A program made the translations under genes and the position numbers. The notes beneath the pieces are model-generated. The model worked only from the letters and a program-made list of their open reading frames with translations. It ran no database searches and was not told the origin of the DNA. This document shows, one piece after another, positions 1 to 5,139 of a stretch of DNA of 5,139 nucleotides. Every line of letters begins with the position of its first letter. The stretch's first letter is position 1. Source of the stretch: Dehalococcoidales bacterium (lineage in GTDB: Bacteria > Chloroflexota > Dehalococcoidia > Dehalococcoidales > RBG-16-60-22); assembly GCA_016783105.1 (NCBI GenBank), contig JADHXF010000096.1, positions 1 to 5,139 on the forward strand, in the 5' to 3' direction.

Positions 1-705
1 TTCCGGCTTTTCAATGGGATGGCCGTGAACGATGGGCGCGGCGCCTTCCGCCTGAAATCCCATCATCCGCGGTCTTTTGCTTGCCTTTCCCAGTTCATGG
101 TATTGCTCAAAACCCTTCCAGTAGGCCGTTATGTTGCCGGCATTGCCTACGGGAATGAACAGGTAGTCAGGGGCATCGCCCAGTATATCAATGATTTCAA
201 AAGAGGCGGTCTTCTGCCCTTCGATACGGTGTGGGTTAACGGAGTTCACCAGTGTGACCGGGTGCTTATCTGTGAGTTCGCGGACAATCTGCAGCGCCTG
301 GTCAAAGTTGCCGTCGATGGTCAGGATTTTGGCACCGTAGACGATCGCCTGCGCCAGCTTGCCGAGGGCGATTTTGCCCTCGGGCACGACGATGATTGCC
401 GTCAGGCCGCAGTAGGCAGCGTAGGCAGCGGCGGAGGCGCTGGTATTTCCGGTTGAGGCGCACATTATAGCCTGGCTCTTCTCTTCCATTGCCTTGGCCA
501 CGGCCACGACCATACCCCGGTCCTTGAATGAGCCGGTGGGATTGCACCCTTCCAGTTTGAAGTAAAGCTCCCCGCAGCCGATTTCCTTCGCCAGCGGGTC
601 GCACCTGACGAGCGGGGTATCTCCTTCCCCCAGAGAAAAGAGCGGCGTTTTGGGAGTGACGGGGAGGAGGTCTTTGTATTTGTAGAGGACGCCTGTTTTA
701 ACCAT
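1..705 (-). CDS. thrC: threonine synthase, C-terminal part beyond the left edge
   Basis: This gene encodes threonine synthase, a cytoplasmic PLP enzyme that converts O-phospho-L-homoserine and water to L-threonine and phosphate. The reading frame is open from the ATG at 705 to base 1, giving 235 codons. The family is usually about 350 residues, so roughly the last third lies outside the window. Visible motifs are SLGEGDTP at residues 24-31, the PLP-lysine motif [10 protein letters not shown] at 55-64 with K61 as the Schiff-base lysine, the substrate/PLP loop STGNTSAS at 84-91, and the glycine-rich phosphate-binding loop IPVGNAGN at 184-191. The short N-terminus, with the catalytic Lys near residue 60, fits the compact bacterial/archaeal form and not the long plant or yeast type. 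An AGGGG Shine-Dalgarno (719-715) lies 9 nt before the ATG. The gene starts 28 bp after the hom stop, so it is probably translated from the same mRNA. No frameshift is visible. Confidence 0.95.
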   Translation of the reverse strand, partial: MVKTGVLYKYKDLLPVTPKTPLFSLGEGDTPLVRCDPLAKEIGCGELYFKLEGCNPTGSFKDRGMVVAVAKAMEEKSQAIMCASTGNTSASAAAYAAYCGLTAIIVVPEGKIALGKLAQAIVYGAKILTIDGNFDQALQIVRELTDKHPVTLVNSVNPHRIEGQKTASFEIIDILGDAPDYLFIPVGNAGNITAYWKGFEQYHELGKASKRPRMMGFQAEGAAPIVHGHPIEKPE

Positions 706-733
706 CGAACGGTACCCCTGATTTGAATGTCGG

Positions 734-2038
734 CTAAATTTCTTCCACGCGGATGAAGTTGCTTATCTCCCTGACCACTTCAAGCTGTTCAATCTGATGC
801 AAAGCCTGCTGCATCGCTTTTTCAGTCGATGGATGGGTGGTCAGGACGATTTCCGCAGTCTGGGCGGTGTCATCTGCTTCCTTCTGAATCGCCGAGGCGA
901 TGCTTATCATGTTATCGCCCAGTATTTTTGAAATCTGGGCCAGCACACCGGGACGGTCGGCGCAACTCAACCGGAGATAGTACTGGGTCTCAATCTCATC
1001 CATGGGCTTGAGCCGTTTTCCTGACTCCGGTTTCCACTTCAGCCGGTTGCCCACGCCAGAGGTGATATCCTGCGCTGAGGCCACGACATCGGCGACCACG
1101 GCGCTGCTGGTGGCCAGGGGACCGGCACCCTGCCCGTAGAAAAGCACCTTGCCGATGAGGTCGCCTTCCACCAGAATGCCGTTGTAGACGCCGTCGACCT
1201 TGGCCAGAAGCGAGTCCTCCGAGATGAAAACCGGGTGTACCCGGACTTCAATGGAGTTATCAACACGTTTGGCAATGGCCAGGAGTTTAATGGCAAAGCC
1301 CAGTTCCCGGGCGTAGCGGAAATCGCGACTGCCAATACGGGAAATACCTTCCCGGTAAATGTCCTCCGGCTTGACCACGGTCTGAAAGGCCAGTGAGGCC
1401 ATGATGGCCAGTTTGTAATTGGCGTCAATGCCCTCGATGTCATTAACGGGATTGGCTTCGGCATAGCCCAGCTCCTGGGCGCTCTTCAGTGCCGTGGGGA
1501 AGTCGATGCCTTCACGCGCCATACGGGTGAGGATGTAATTGGTCGTCCCGTTGATGATGGCGTAAATGCCGGTTATATCGTTGGCCACCAGGTCATGCTT
1601 GAACGGCGTAATCAGCGGGATGCCGCCGCCGACGCTGGCCTCGTAGCGCAGTCCAACCCCATGCTGCTGGGCCAGTGCCTGCAGTTCGGCACCGTGCTTG
1701 GCAATGACTTCCTTGTTTGAGGTTACCACGTACCTGCCGCTGGTGATTGACCGTTTCAGGAAATCCCGGGCCGGGTTCTCGCCACCGATTGCCTCTACTA
1801 TAATGTCGATGCCCGGTTCATTGAAAAACTCGTCATCGTCCGTGGTGAAAAGGTCGGGGGGTATTTCTTTAGCCAGTGGCCTCTTCAGGTCTTCGGGCAG
1901 CACTTTTATCTTGCGCAGGACCAGGGAGCAGCCAGCCTGCTCGGCGAGCATTTCTGCTTTTTCCGTCAGGACCCGGACCACCTGCCCCCCGATTATTCCC
2001 AGTCCCATCAGGCCGATGCCAATGCTTCTCTTTTCCAT
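734..2038 (-). CDS. hom: homoserine dehydrogenase with C-terminal ACT domain
   Basis: This enzyme catalyses NAD(P)-dependent reduction of L-aspartate 4-semialdehyde to L-homoserine, the branch-point step to threonine and methionine, in the cytoplasm. The 434-residue length is typical of monofunctional bacterial Hom. The Rossmann motif GLGIIG is at residues 12-17, VEAIGG at 81-86, and [11 protein letters not shown] at 106-116 with the conserved K109 (the family more often has TANK). [11 protein letters not shown] is at 131-141, INGTTNYI at 162-169, and [15 protein letters not shown] at 191-205. D205 and K209 correspond to the catalytic Asp/Lys pair of the family. [17 protein letters not shown] is at 301-317, and an ACT domain spans about 352-434 ([11 protein letters not shown] at 360-370), which suggests allosteric feedback, probably by threonine. 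The frame has an earlier ATG at 2113, but the ATG at 2038 is preferred: it has GAGG motifs just upstream, it places the Rossmann strand at the N-terminus, and it avoids a 50-bp overlap with the preceding gene. It is the middle gene of the operon. Confidence 0.96.
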   Translation of the reverse strand: MEKRSIGIGLMGLGIIGGQVVRVLTEKAEMLAEQAGCSLVLRKIKVLPEDLKRPLAKEIPPDLFTTDDDEFFNEPGIDIIVEAIGGENPARDFLKRSITSGRYVVTSNKEVIAKHGAELQALAQQHGVGLRYEASVGGGIPLITPFKHDLVANDITGIYAIINGTTNYILTRMAREGIDFPTALKSAQELGYAEANPVNDIEGIDANYKLAIMASLAFQTVVKPEDIYREGISRIGSRDFRYARELGFAIKLLAIAKRVDNSIEVRVHPVFISEDSLLAKVDGVYNGILVEGDLIGKVLFYGQGAGPLATSSAVVADVVASAQDITSGVGNRLKWKPESGKRLKPMDEIETQYYLRLSCADRPGVLAQISKILGDNMISIASAIQKEADDTAQTAEIVLTTHPSTEKAMQQALHQIEQLEVVREISNFIRVEEI

Positions 2039-2042
2039 GCCA

Positions 2043-2053
2043 CCTCTTACCTC
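2043..2053 (-). promoter_or_regulatory. ribosome binding site deciding the hom start
   Basis: On the minus strand two GAGG motifs (2053-2050 and 2046-2043) lie 11 and 4 nt before the ATG at 2038, inside the 25-bp gap after the isomerase stop codon. They support the 434-residue start over the ATG at 2113, which lies inside the upstream gene. Either motif could pair with 16S rRNA, and I cannot say which one is used. Confidence 0.6.
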
Positions 2054-2063
2054 GCTACTTGTT

Positions 2064-3323
2064 TTAGCCTCTGGCTGCCTGCTCAATCGCCCAGGATTTT
2101 TTCTCAGCATCAAGGGAGTTAATGATTTCGTTGCCCTCGTCGTCTAACAGCGCTGCCATCCACTCATCAAAGGCTTTGGTCTTCAGGTAGTCCCTGTATT
2201 CGGTATCGATGCGCCTGTCGGCATCTTGGGCAGGAATCTCTATCAGCCAGTAACCGCCCTTGGTTGTTGTCGTTTCATCACGCAGCGGCTCGCTCATCAC
2301 GCCCGGTTCCGTTTCCGAAGCATGGGCATATTCATCAACCAGCCCGCTCATCTCACCCGGTGAAACCAGGTATTCCCCTTCGTTGGAGGAAACGCCTTGC
2401 ATCTGGGAATGTTCTACCGCCAGGGGACCCCACTCCTCTCCGGCCTCCAGTTGACGTTTGATGTTTTGTGCCTCTTCTTCGCTGCCGAAGAGCATTACCT
2501 GAATATGGGTTTCTTCTTCCTCTTCATCCCTGTCCAGGACTCTGACCAGCCAGTAGCCGACCCATTTCTGGGCTTCGTCATCGTAAATTGGCGGGCTCAA
2601 TTCCTCCCCCCTTTGACTGAAAATATCATCGACAATTGAAGTCTGCAACATCTCTTGCAGAATAACTCTGGGTACCCAGCCCAGGTCGCCCCCTCTACTT
2701 CTGGAAATTGGCTCAAGGCTCAACTCTTCGGCAAGTTCGCCGAAGTCTTCTCCGTCTTCCAGCCGGCTCCTGACGTCCAGAGCCTGTGACTCGCTCTCCA
2801 GCATCATTGCCATGACCTGTCTCTGTTCGGCAAACAGGGGTACCTGGGAGTCAAAATGTGCATCCAGCAAGCGGTCGGTTAATAACTGCTGCCTGATTAG
2901 GTCACGGTAGACCTCTTCATCAGGCAGGTCGTTTTCTCTGAGTTCCTTTACAACTTCTTCGTCGGTGATGCTGAACCCAAGTTCCAGGGCGCCCTGTCTG
3001 AGGAGTTCAGTGCGCTGTATATTTTGCAGGGCGCTATCGGCAACATATGAGAGGTCAGATACCGAATGATAAGCGCCTTCCAGTTTCAGCATTTCCACAT
3101 AATAATCCATGGCGAACTCAGTGCCATTCACCTTGATGACCGTCTCTCGCATTGGCTTGAACTGGCCAAGATACCAGCCAACGCCCACGACAGCAAGCGC
3201 CAGAACGATGACGAAGATGCCCGTCGCCAGGATTATACGCTGTCGTTTTTTCTGCCGCTCCCAGCGTGAAATCTGTCGCGGCGTCAGTATATGCTGTGGT
3301 TTCTCCGGTTTTTTCTTAGACAA
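2064..3323 (-). CDS. membrane-anchored PpiC/SurA-like peptidyl-prolyl isomerase (foldase)
   Basis: The protein has 419 residues and probably works outside the membrane as a chaperone or prolyl isomerase for exported proteins. Residues 1-29 are basic and cytoplasmic. One hydrophobic segment at about 30-53 acts as an uncleaved signal anchor; no lipobox cysteine is visible. A SurA-N-like helical region covers about 60-165, beginning with VIKVNGTEF at 62-70. A parvulin domain covers about 167-264, with RGGDLGW at 210-216 and GYWLVRVLD at 256-264 as typical PpiC signatures. A second, more diverged parvulin-like copy follows at about 272-364, ending GGYWLIEI (356-363), and a C-terminal helix lies at about 372-417. 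The extracytoplasmic part is rich in Asp and Glu. The start is a TTG: it is preceded by AAGGG with 7-nt spacing, and no in-frame ATG exists upstream before a TAA. It is the first gene of the operon with hom and thrC. The exact client proteins and PrsA/SurA naming are uncertain. Confidence 0.85.
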   Translation of the reverse strand: MSKKKPEKPQHILTPRQISRWERQKKRQRIILATGIFVIVLALAVVGVGWYLGQFKPMRETVIKVNGTEFAMDYYVEMLKLEGAYHSVSDLSYVADSALQNIQRTELLRQGALELGFSITDEEVVKELRENDLPDEEVYRDLIRQQLLTDRLLDAHFDSQVPLFAEQRQVMAMMLESESQALDVRSRLEDGEDFGELAEELSLEPISRSRGGDLGWVPRVILQEMLQTSIVDDIFSQRGEELSPPIYDDEAQKWVGYWLVRVLDRDEEEEETHIQVMLFGSEEEAQNIKRQLEAGEEWGPLAVEHSQMQGVSSNEGEYLVSPGEMSGLVDEYAHASETEPGVMSEPLRDETTTTKGGYWLIEIPAQDADRRIDTEYRDYLKTKAFDEWMAALLDDEGNEIINSLDAEKKSWAIEQAARG

Positions 3324-3328
3324 GTCTA

Positions 3329-3338
3329 CACCCTTCTT
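3329..3338 (-). promoter_or_regulatory. strong ribosome binding site for a TTG start
   Basis: The minus-strand sequence AAGAAGGGTG ends 5 nt before TTG 3323-3321, and its AAGGG core sits 7 nt from the TTG, an ideal distance. It decides the start of the isomerase. The two ATGs at 3346 and 3343 are in another frame and reach a TAG at 3328-3326 after six or five codons. Confidence 0.75.
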
Positions 3339-3366
3339 TTCATCATAATGGCAATATTCTCTTATA

Positions 3367-3395
3367 TTTATAACGTAAAAGCGTTATCTTTTCAA
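3367..3395 (-). promoter_or_regulatory. sigma70-type promoter of the isomerase-hom-thrC operon
   Basis: On the minus strand, TTGAAA (3395-3390) is followed after exactly 17 bp by TATAAA (3372-3367). This is 5 of 6 matches to consensus at each element. Transcription would start near 3360, giving a leader of about 37 nt before the TTG start. That leader is too short for a T-box or a large riboswitch, so control of this promoter is more likely by a DNA-binding protein. It has been read by eye and not tested. Confidence 0.72.
3370..3387. promoter_or_regulatory. inverted repeat overlapping the -10, candidate operator
   Basis: ATAACG (3370-3375) and CGTTAT (3382-3387) form a perfect 6+6 bp dyad around the 6-bp spacer TAAAAG. 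It fills most of the spacer of the operon promoter and covers three bases of the -10. A dimeric repressor bound here would block RNA polymerase. The regulator is unknown and none is encoded in the window. A chance dyad in AT-rich promoter DNA is possible. Confidence 0.45.
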
Positions 3396-3612
3396 ATGTG
3401 AACCGGGGCTCGTCTCTATCGGCAACCGTATCGACGATGCATTAATCTACATCAGACAATATATTTTAGCGCATCTGCAACAGAATTTTAATGGCTGATT
3501 AACCGCGGTAAGACGCTTGTAAATGGTTTTGAGGACGGATACTGCCATAGCTCTGAATCCGTATGTGAAGCAGCATTGACAACGATGGCCAGGCGGCCCG
3601 TACCTGACATAC
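3396..3612. other. intergenic region between divergent promoters, no gene seen
   Basis: This stretch between the two promoters carries no credible coding frame and no tRNA-like or riboswitch-like fold that I can recognise. It holds a few small symmetrical sequences: TTAAT-GGCTG-ATTAA at 3488-3502, the 8-bp palindrome ACCGCGGT at 3502-3509, and ACGGAT/ATCCGT arms at 3535-3540 and 3557-3562 with a 16-base loop. Each is short enough to occur by chance. A second TTGACA at 3576-3581 has no matching -10 at the usual spacing. Confidence 0.4.
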
Positions 3613-3641
3613 TTGACATTTGATAGTTGGCGAATTAGTAT
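3613..3641 (+). promoter_or_regulatory. sigma70-type promoter of the rightward unknown gene
   Basis: TTGACA (3613-3618), a perfect -35, is followed after 17 bp by TAGTAT (3636-3641), a 5/6 match to the -10 consensus. Transcription would begin near 3648, about 50 nt before the ATG at 3699. A TGACAT direct repeat (3605-3610 and 3614-3619, 9-bp period) overlaps the -35; its meaning is unclear. Confidence 0.7.
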
Positions 3642-3682
3642 TGCTTATGTAAAACGAATTGGAACATAGCCGGGAAAATAGC

Positions 3683-3688
3683 GGAGGG
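3683..3688 (+). promoter_or_regulatory. ribosome binding site of the rightward unknown gene
   Basis: GGAGGG lies 10 nt upstream of the ATG at 3699 and supports that codon as the start. Confidence 0.7.
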
Positions 3689-3698
3689 ATATTGCGGC

Positions 3699-4634
3699 AT
3701 GTTTAAATTGCTTGGACGAAAGCGTGGAGAAAAGGGCACCGGCACTGCGCAGGTTGAAGAAAACCAGAGGGATGAGGCCGTTGTGGATGAAGGAAACGGA
3801 GAACGGCTGGTTGAGAAGGTCGGTGACCTTGTGGAGCAGCATGGCATTTCGTCTGCGGCTTCAGTCCGGTCCATCATCAAGGCGGCGATTAGTAGCGCCG
3901 AGCAGATTGTTGACAGCGTGAAAACGCAGGTGGTGGCGGAGGCCCGGCAGGAAGCGGCGAGAATCATTACTGAGGCCAAGAATGAGGCGGATAAGATAAA
4001 TGAGGGTAAGGCGCCGCTTCAGGAAGAGGCTGCGGAAGAAATAATTGCCGGGAGCCAACCGGTTGCCGAAGATAGAACGGATGAGCCGGTCCTTACTGAA
4101 GAAGATGCGGTTGCGTTGAAAGAGGAAGAGGCGATTCAAATCCAGGAGAAAATTGAGGAGCCGGTGGCCGAAGTGACCGCCCCGCAGGAGGAAGAGACCG
4201 CTGCCACAGAGACTGTGGCCGGGGAAGCTTTGGCCGAAGAGGCTGTAGCCGAAGAAAAGGGGCCGGAAAAGGCCGGTAAGAAAGAATGGAAAGCACCGAA
4301 GAAACAACACGGAAGGGTCGCCACCATGGAAGAAAGCCGGTCTCTGTATACCGGAGAGGTTGATTTATCCGTTGAGGTGCCGGTTGAGCCAACGATGGTA
4401 GCCAGTCTGTATAGCTACCTGCAAACCACACCCGAAATAAAATTTGTCCGCACCACAGGTTCCTGGAACAAGGGAAGCACCATAACCGTAGTGCTGGATA
4501 AGCCCATTCCTTTGATTTCGGAGCTCGCCTCCAGGCTGCCTGAGGCGGATATTTTACCGGAACGACCTGATGTAAGCGGTCATGTGAAGGATAGAAGAGG
4601 AATGCGGAGAATTAGCATTTCCCTGAAGGATTAA
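3699..4634 (+). CDS. uncharacterised protein: coiled-coil, acidic linker, C-terminal alpha/beta domain
   Basis: I do not recognise a named family. The 311-residue protein has a basic start (residues 2-12), then a helical, Ala/Glu/Lys-rich stretch at about 36-102. The heptad-like EARQEAARIITEAKNEADKI (81-100) resembles the stalk helices of ATPase b/E subunits or DivIVA-type coiled coils in composition only. Residues 103-200 are a low-complexity linker rich in Glu, Ala, Val and Pro. A compact domain at about 215-310 follows: strand LYTGEVDLSVEV (217-228), a helix around 231-242, strand IKFVRTTGSW (247-256), strand STITVVLD (260-267), a helix at 271-280 and a last strand RRISISL (303-309). This order suggests a ferredoxin-like beta-alpha-beta-beta-alpha-beta fold. 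There is no signal peptide or membrane segment, so it is probably cytoplasmic. It has its own promoter and ribosome site, is divergent from the threonine operon, and its last 81 bp overlap the opposing frame of the membrane protein. A scaffold or assembly role is only a guess. Confidence 0.75.
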   Translation: MFKLLGRKRGEKGTGTAQVEENQRDEAVVDEGNGERLVEKVGDLVEQHGISSAASVRSIIKAAISSAEQIVDSVKTQVVAEARQEAARIITEAKNEADKINEGKAPLQEEAAEEIIAGSQPVAEDRTDEPVLTEEDAVALKEEEAIQIQEKIEEPVAEVTAPQEEETAATETVAGEALAEEAVAEEKGPEKAGKKEWKAPKKQHGRVATMEESRSLYTGEVDLSVEVPVEPTMVASLYSYLQTTPEIKFVRTTGSWNKGSTITVVLDKPIPLISELASRLPEADILPERPDVSGHVKDRRGMRRISISLKD

Positions 4635-5139
4635 TAGCATTCTCGTCATAATCAGGAAGAGCACCGGGTTGTCCAGTATCCGTAACATTTTACCGAAAAC
4701 GTAGGTCATCCTGCCTGCCAGAGCCAGGAGAGGAAGAGCCAGAAGGACGGTGCCTCTTCCGTAATCAAGGTGAAGCTTGTCGCCATTGACAGAGGTAACC
4801 CCCTCGGCGACATAACCCAGTATCACCAGAACGAAGACTAATACCAGTGATGCGTAAGCTAGAGGCAGCCAGCGCCTCTTCCCTGGAGCATAGAAAGAAG
4901 AAGCGAAGCAGTAAAATTGCACTGCCATCAGGGTGTATGTAACGACAATGGCTTTAAGTAAAAAGTCATTATATTGAGGGAATAAATTGCTGCGTAGAAA
5001 AATGTCGGTGAGGCTCCATACCATTGCCGCGAGCAGAAATAGAATAAACAATCTATGTCGTTTCTGCCAGGGGCGGCTGCTAATTGTGGTAATAAGCAGC
5101 GGAATATAGGCAATCGTAGCCGTTAAAGGTATCAGGGCG
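4554..5139 (-). CDS. multi-spanning membrane protein like a 7TM sensor-kinase input region; both ends incomplete or altered
   Basis: The frame is open from the right edge (first full codon at 5138) to the stop at 4556-4554, giving 194 visible residues; the true start is outside the window. Hydrophobic segments lie at about residues 1-20, 30-48, 59-83, 90-111 and 129-148, with basic loops such as RPWQKRHR (22-29) and PGKRR (85-89). The pattern, including AAMVWSLTDIFLR (37-49) and PLLALAGRMTYVFGKML (136-152) followed by DNPV, resembles the membrane input region of 7TM-type histidine kinases in Chloroflexota, judged from memory. Such proteins normally continue with one or more further helices and then PAS and/or HisKA-HATPase domains. 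Here the frame instead leaves the hydrophobic pattern after about residue 171 and ends with a polar tail (GNANSPHSSS) that lies within the antisense of the neighbouring gene. The TTG at 5051 is internal and not the start. It may be a 3'-truncated pseudogene. Confidence 0.6.
   Translation of the reverse strand, partial: ALIPLTATIAYIPLLITTISSRPWQKRHRLFILFLLAAMVWSLTDIFLRSNLFPQYNDFLLKAIVVTYTLMAVQFYCFASSFYAPGKRRWLPLAYASLVLVFVLVILGYVAEGVTSVNGDKLHLDYGRGTVLLALPLLALAGRMTYVFGKMLRILDNPVLFLIMTRMLLILQGNANSPHSSSILHMTAYIRSFR

Noticed and set aside
19..456. 145-residue plus-strand open frame
   Set aside because: It lies antisense inside thrC, whose motifs are unmistakable, and its translation shows no family features; it is a shadow frame in GC-rich coding DNA.
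302..604. 100-residue minus-strand open frame
   Set aside because: Same strand as thrC but a different frame; Arg/Gly-rich translation typical of an out-of-frame reading.
2039..2113. Upstream ATG that would extend hom by 25 residues
   Set aside because: It would overlap the end of the isomerase gene by 50 bp, adds a non-homologous basic stretch before the Rossmann strand, and ignores the GAGG sites before the ATG at 2038.
1698..2147. 149-residue plus-strand open frame
   Set aside because: Antisense to the N-terminal part of hom and the end of the isomerase; no recognisable domain or start context.
3522..3578. 18-codon plus-strand frame in the intergenic region
   Set aside because: No ribosome binding site and no promoter at a suitable distance; this length is expected by chance.
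3644..3660. Partial resemblance (GTAAAA core) to the dyad region at 3370-3387, possibly a second operator
   Set aside because: Only six bases are shared and the symmetrical arms are missing.
4200..4270. Repeated GCCGAAGA/GCCGGGGA-like units in the linker of the unknown gene, considered as a DNA repeat
   Set aside because: They are imperfect and explained by the Ala-Glu-rich protein composition; no regular period is kept.
3861..4310. 149-residue minus-strand frame, Leu/Phe/Arg-rich
   Set aside because: It is the complement of the Glu/Ala/Lys-rich coding sequence of the unknown gene, which has a promoter, a ribosome site and a sensible domain layout; the hydrophobicity is a by-product of the complement.
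4620..4680. Possible terminator between the convergent genes
   Set aside because: No GC-rich stem followed by a T-run is visible on either strand.

Overview
The window holds part of an ordinary-looking bacterial chromosome, most plausibly from a Chloroflexota (Dehalococcoidia-like) genome. That placement is inferred from three things: the style of the membrane-anchored parvulin protein, a multi-TM sensor-kinase input region of a type I associate with that class, and the moderate GC content. No rRNA or other marker gene is present, so the taxonomy is tentative. I see no tRNA, rRNA, CRISPR array, insertion sequence or phage gene.

Layout. From position 1 to about 3400 there is one leftward (minus-strand) operon of three tightly spaced genes. 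In transcription order they are a membrane-anchored PpiC/SurA-like peptidyl-prolyl isomerase (3323-2064, TTG start), homoserine dehydrogenase hom (2038-734), and threonine synthase thrC (705 to beyond the left edge). The gaps are 25 and 28 bp. The operon has a clear sigma70-type promoter (TTGAAA-17-TATAAA on the minus strand, 3395-3367). A perfect 6+6 bp inverted repeat lies between the -35 and -10 and overlaps the -10, so it is a good candidate operator.

A divergent intergenic region (3324-3698) separates the operon from a rightward gene (3699-4634). That gene has its own near-consensus promoter (TTGACA-17-TAGTAT). It encodes an unrecognised 311-residue protein made of an alpha-helical or coiled-coil part, a long acidic Ala/Glu/Pro-rich linker, and a compact C-terminal alpha/beta domain.

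The right end (5139-4554, minus strand) is the multi-spanning membrane part of a protein that resembles the N-terminal input region of 7TM-type histidine kinases. Its start lies outside the window. At the other end it stops without any transmitter domain, and its last codons overlap the 3' end of the unknown gene. This looks like a truncated gene, a rearrangement junction or an assembly joint, and it is the most anomalous spot in the window.

How the genes work together. Hom makes homoserine from aspartate semialdehyde, and ThrC converts phosphohomoserine to threonine. Homoserine kinase (thrB), which acts between them, is not in the window. The isomerase has no obvious metabolic link to threonine synthesis and is probably a co-transcribed housekeeping extracytoplasmic foldase. 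I found no convincing new multi-gene system. The best leads are the unknown 311-residue protein, the promoter dyad and the truncated sensor.
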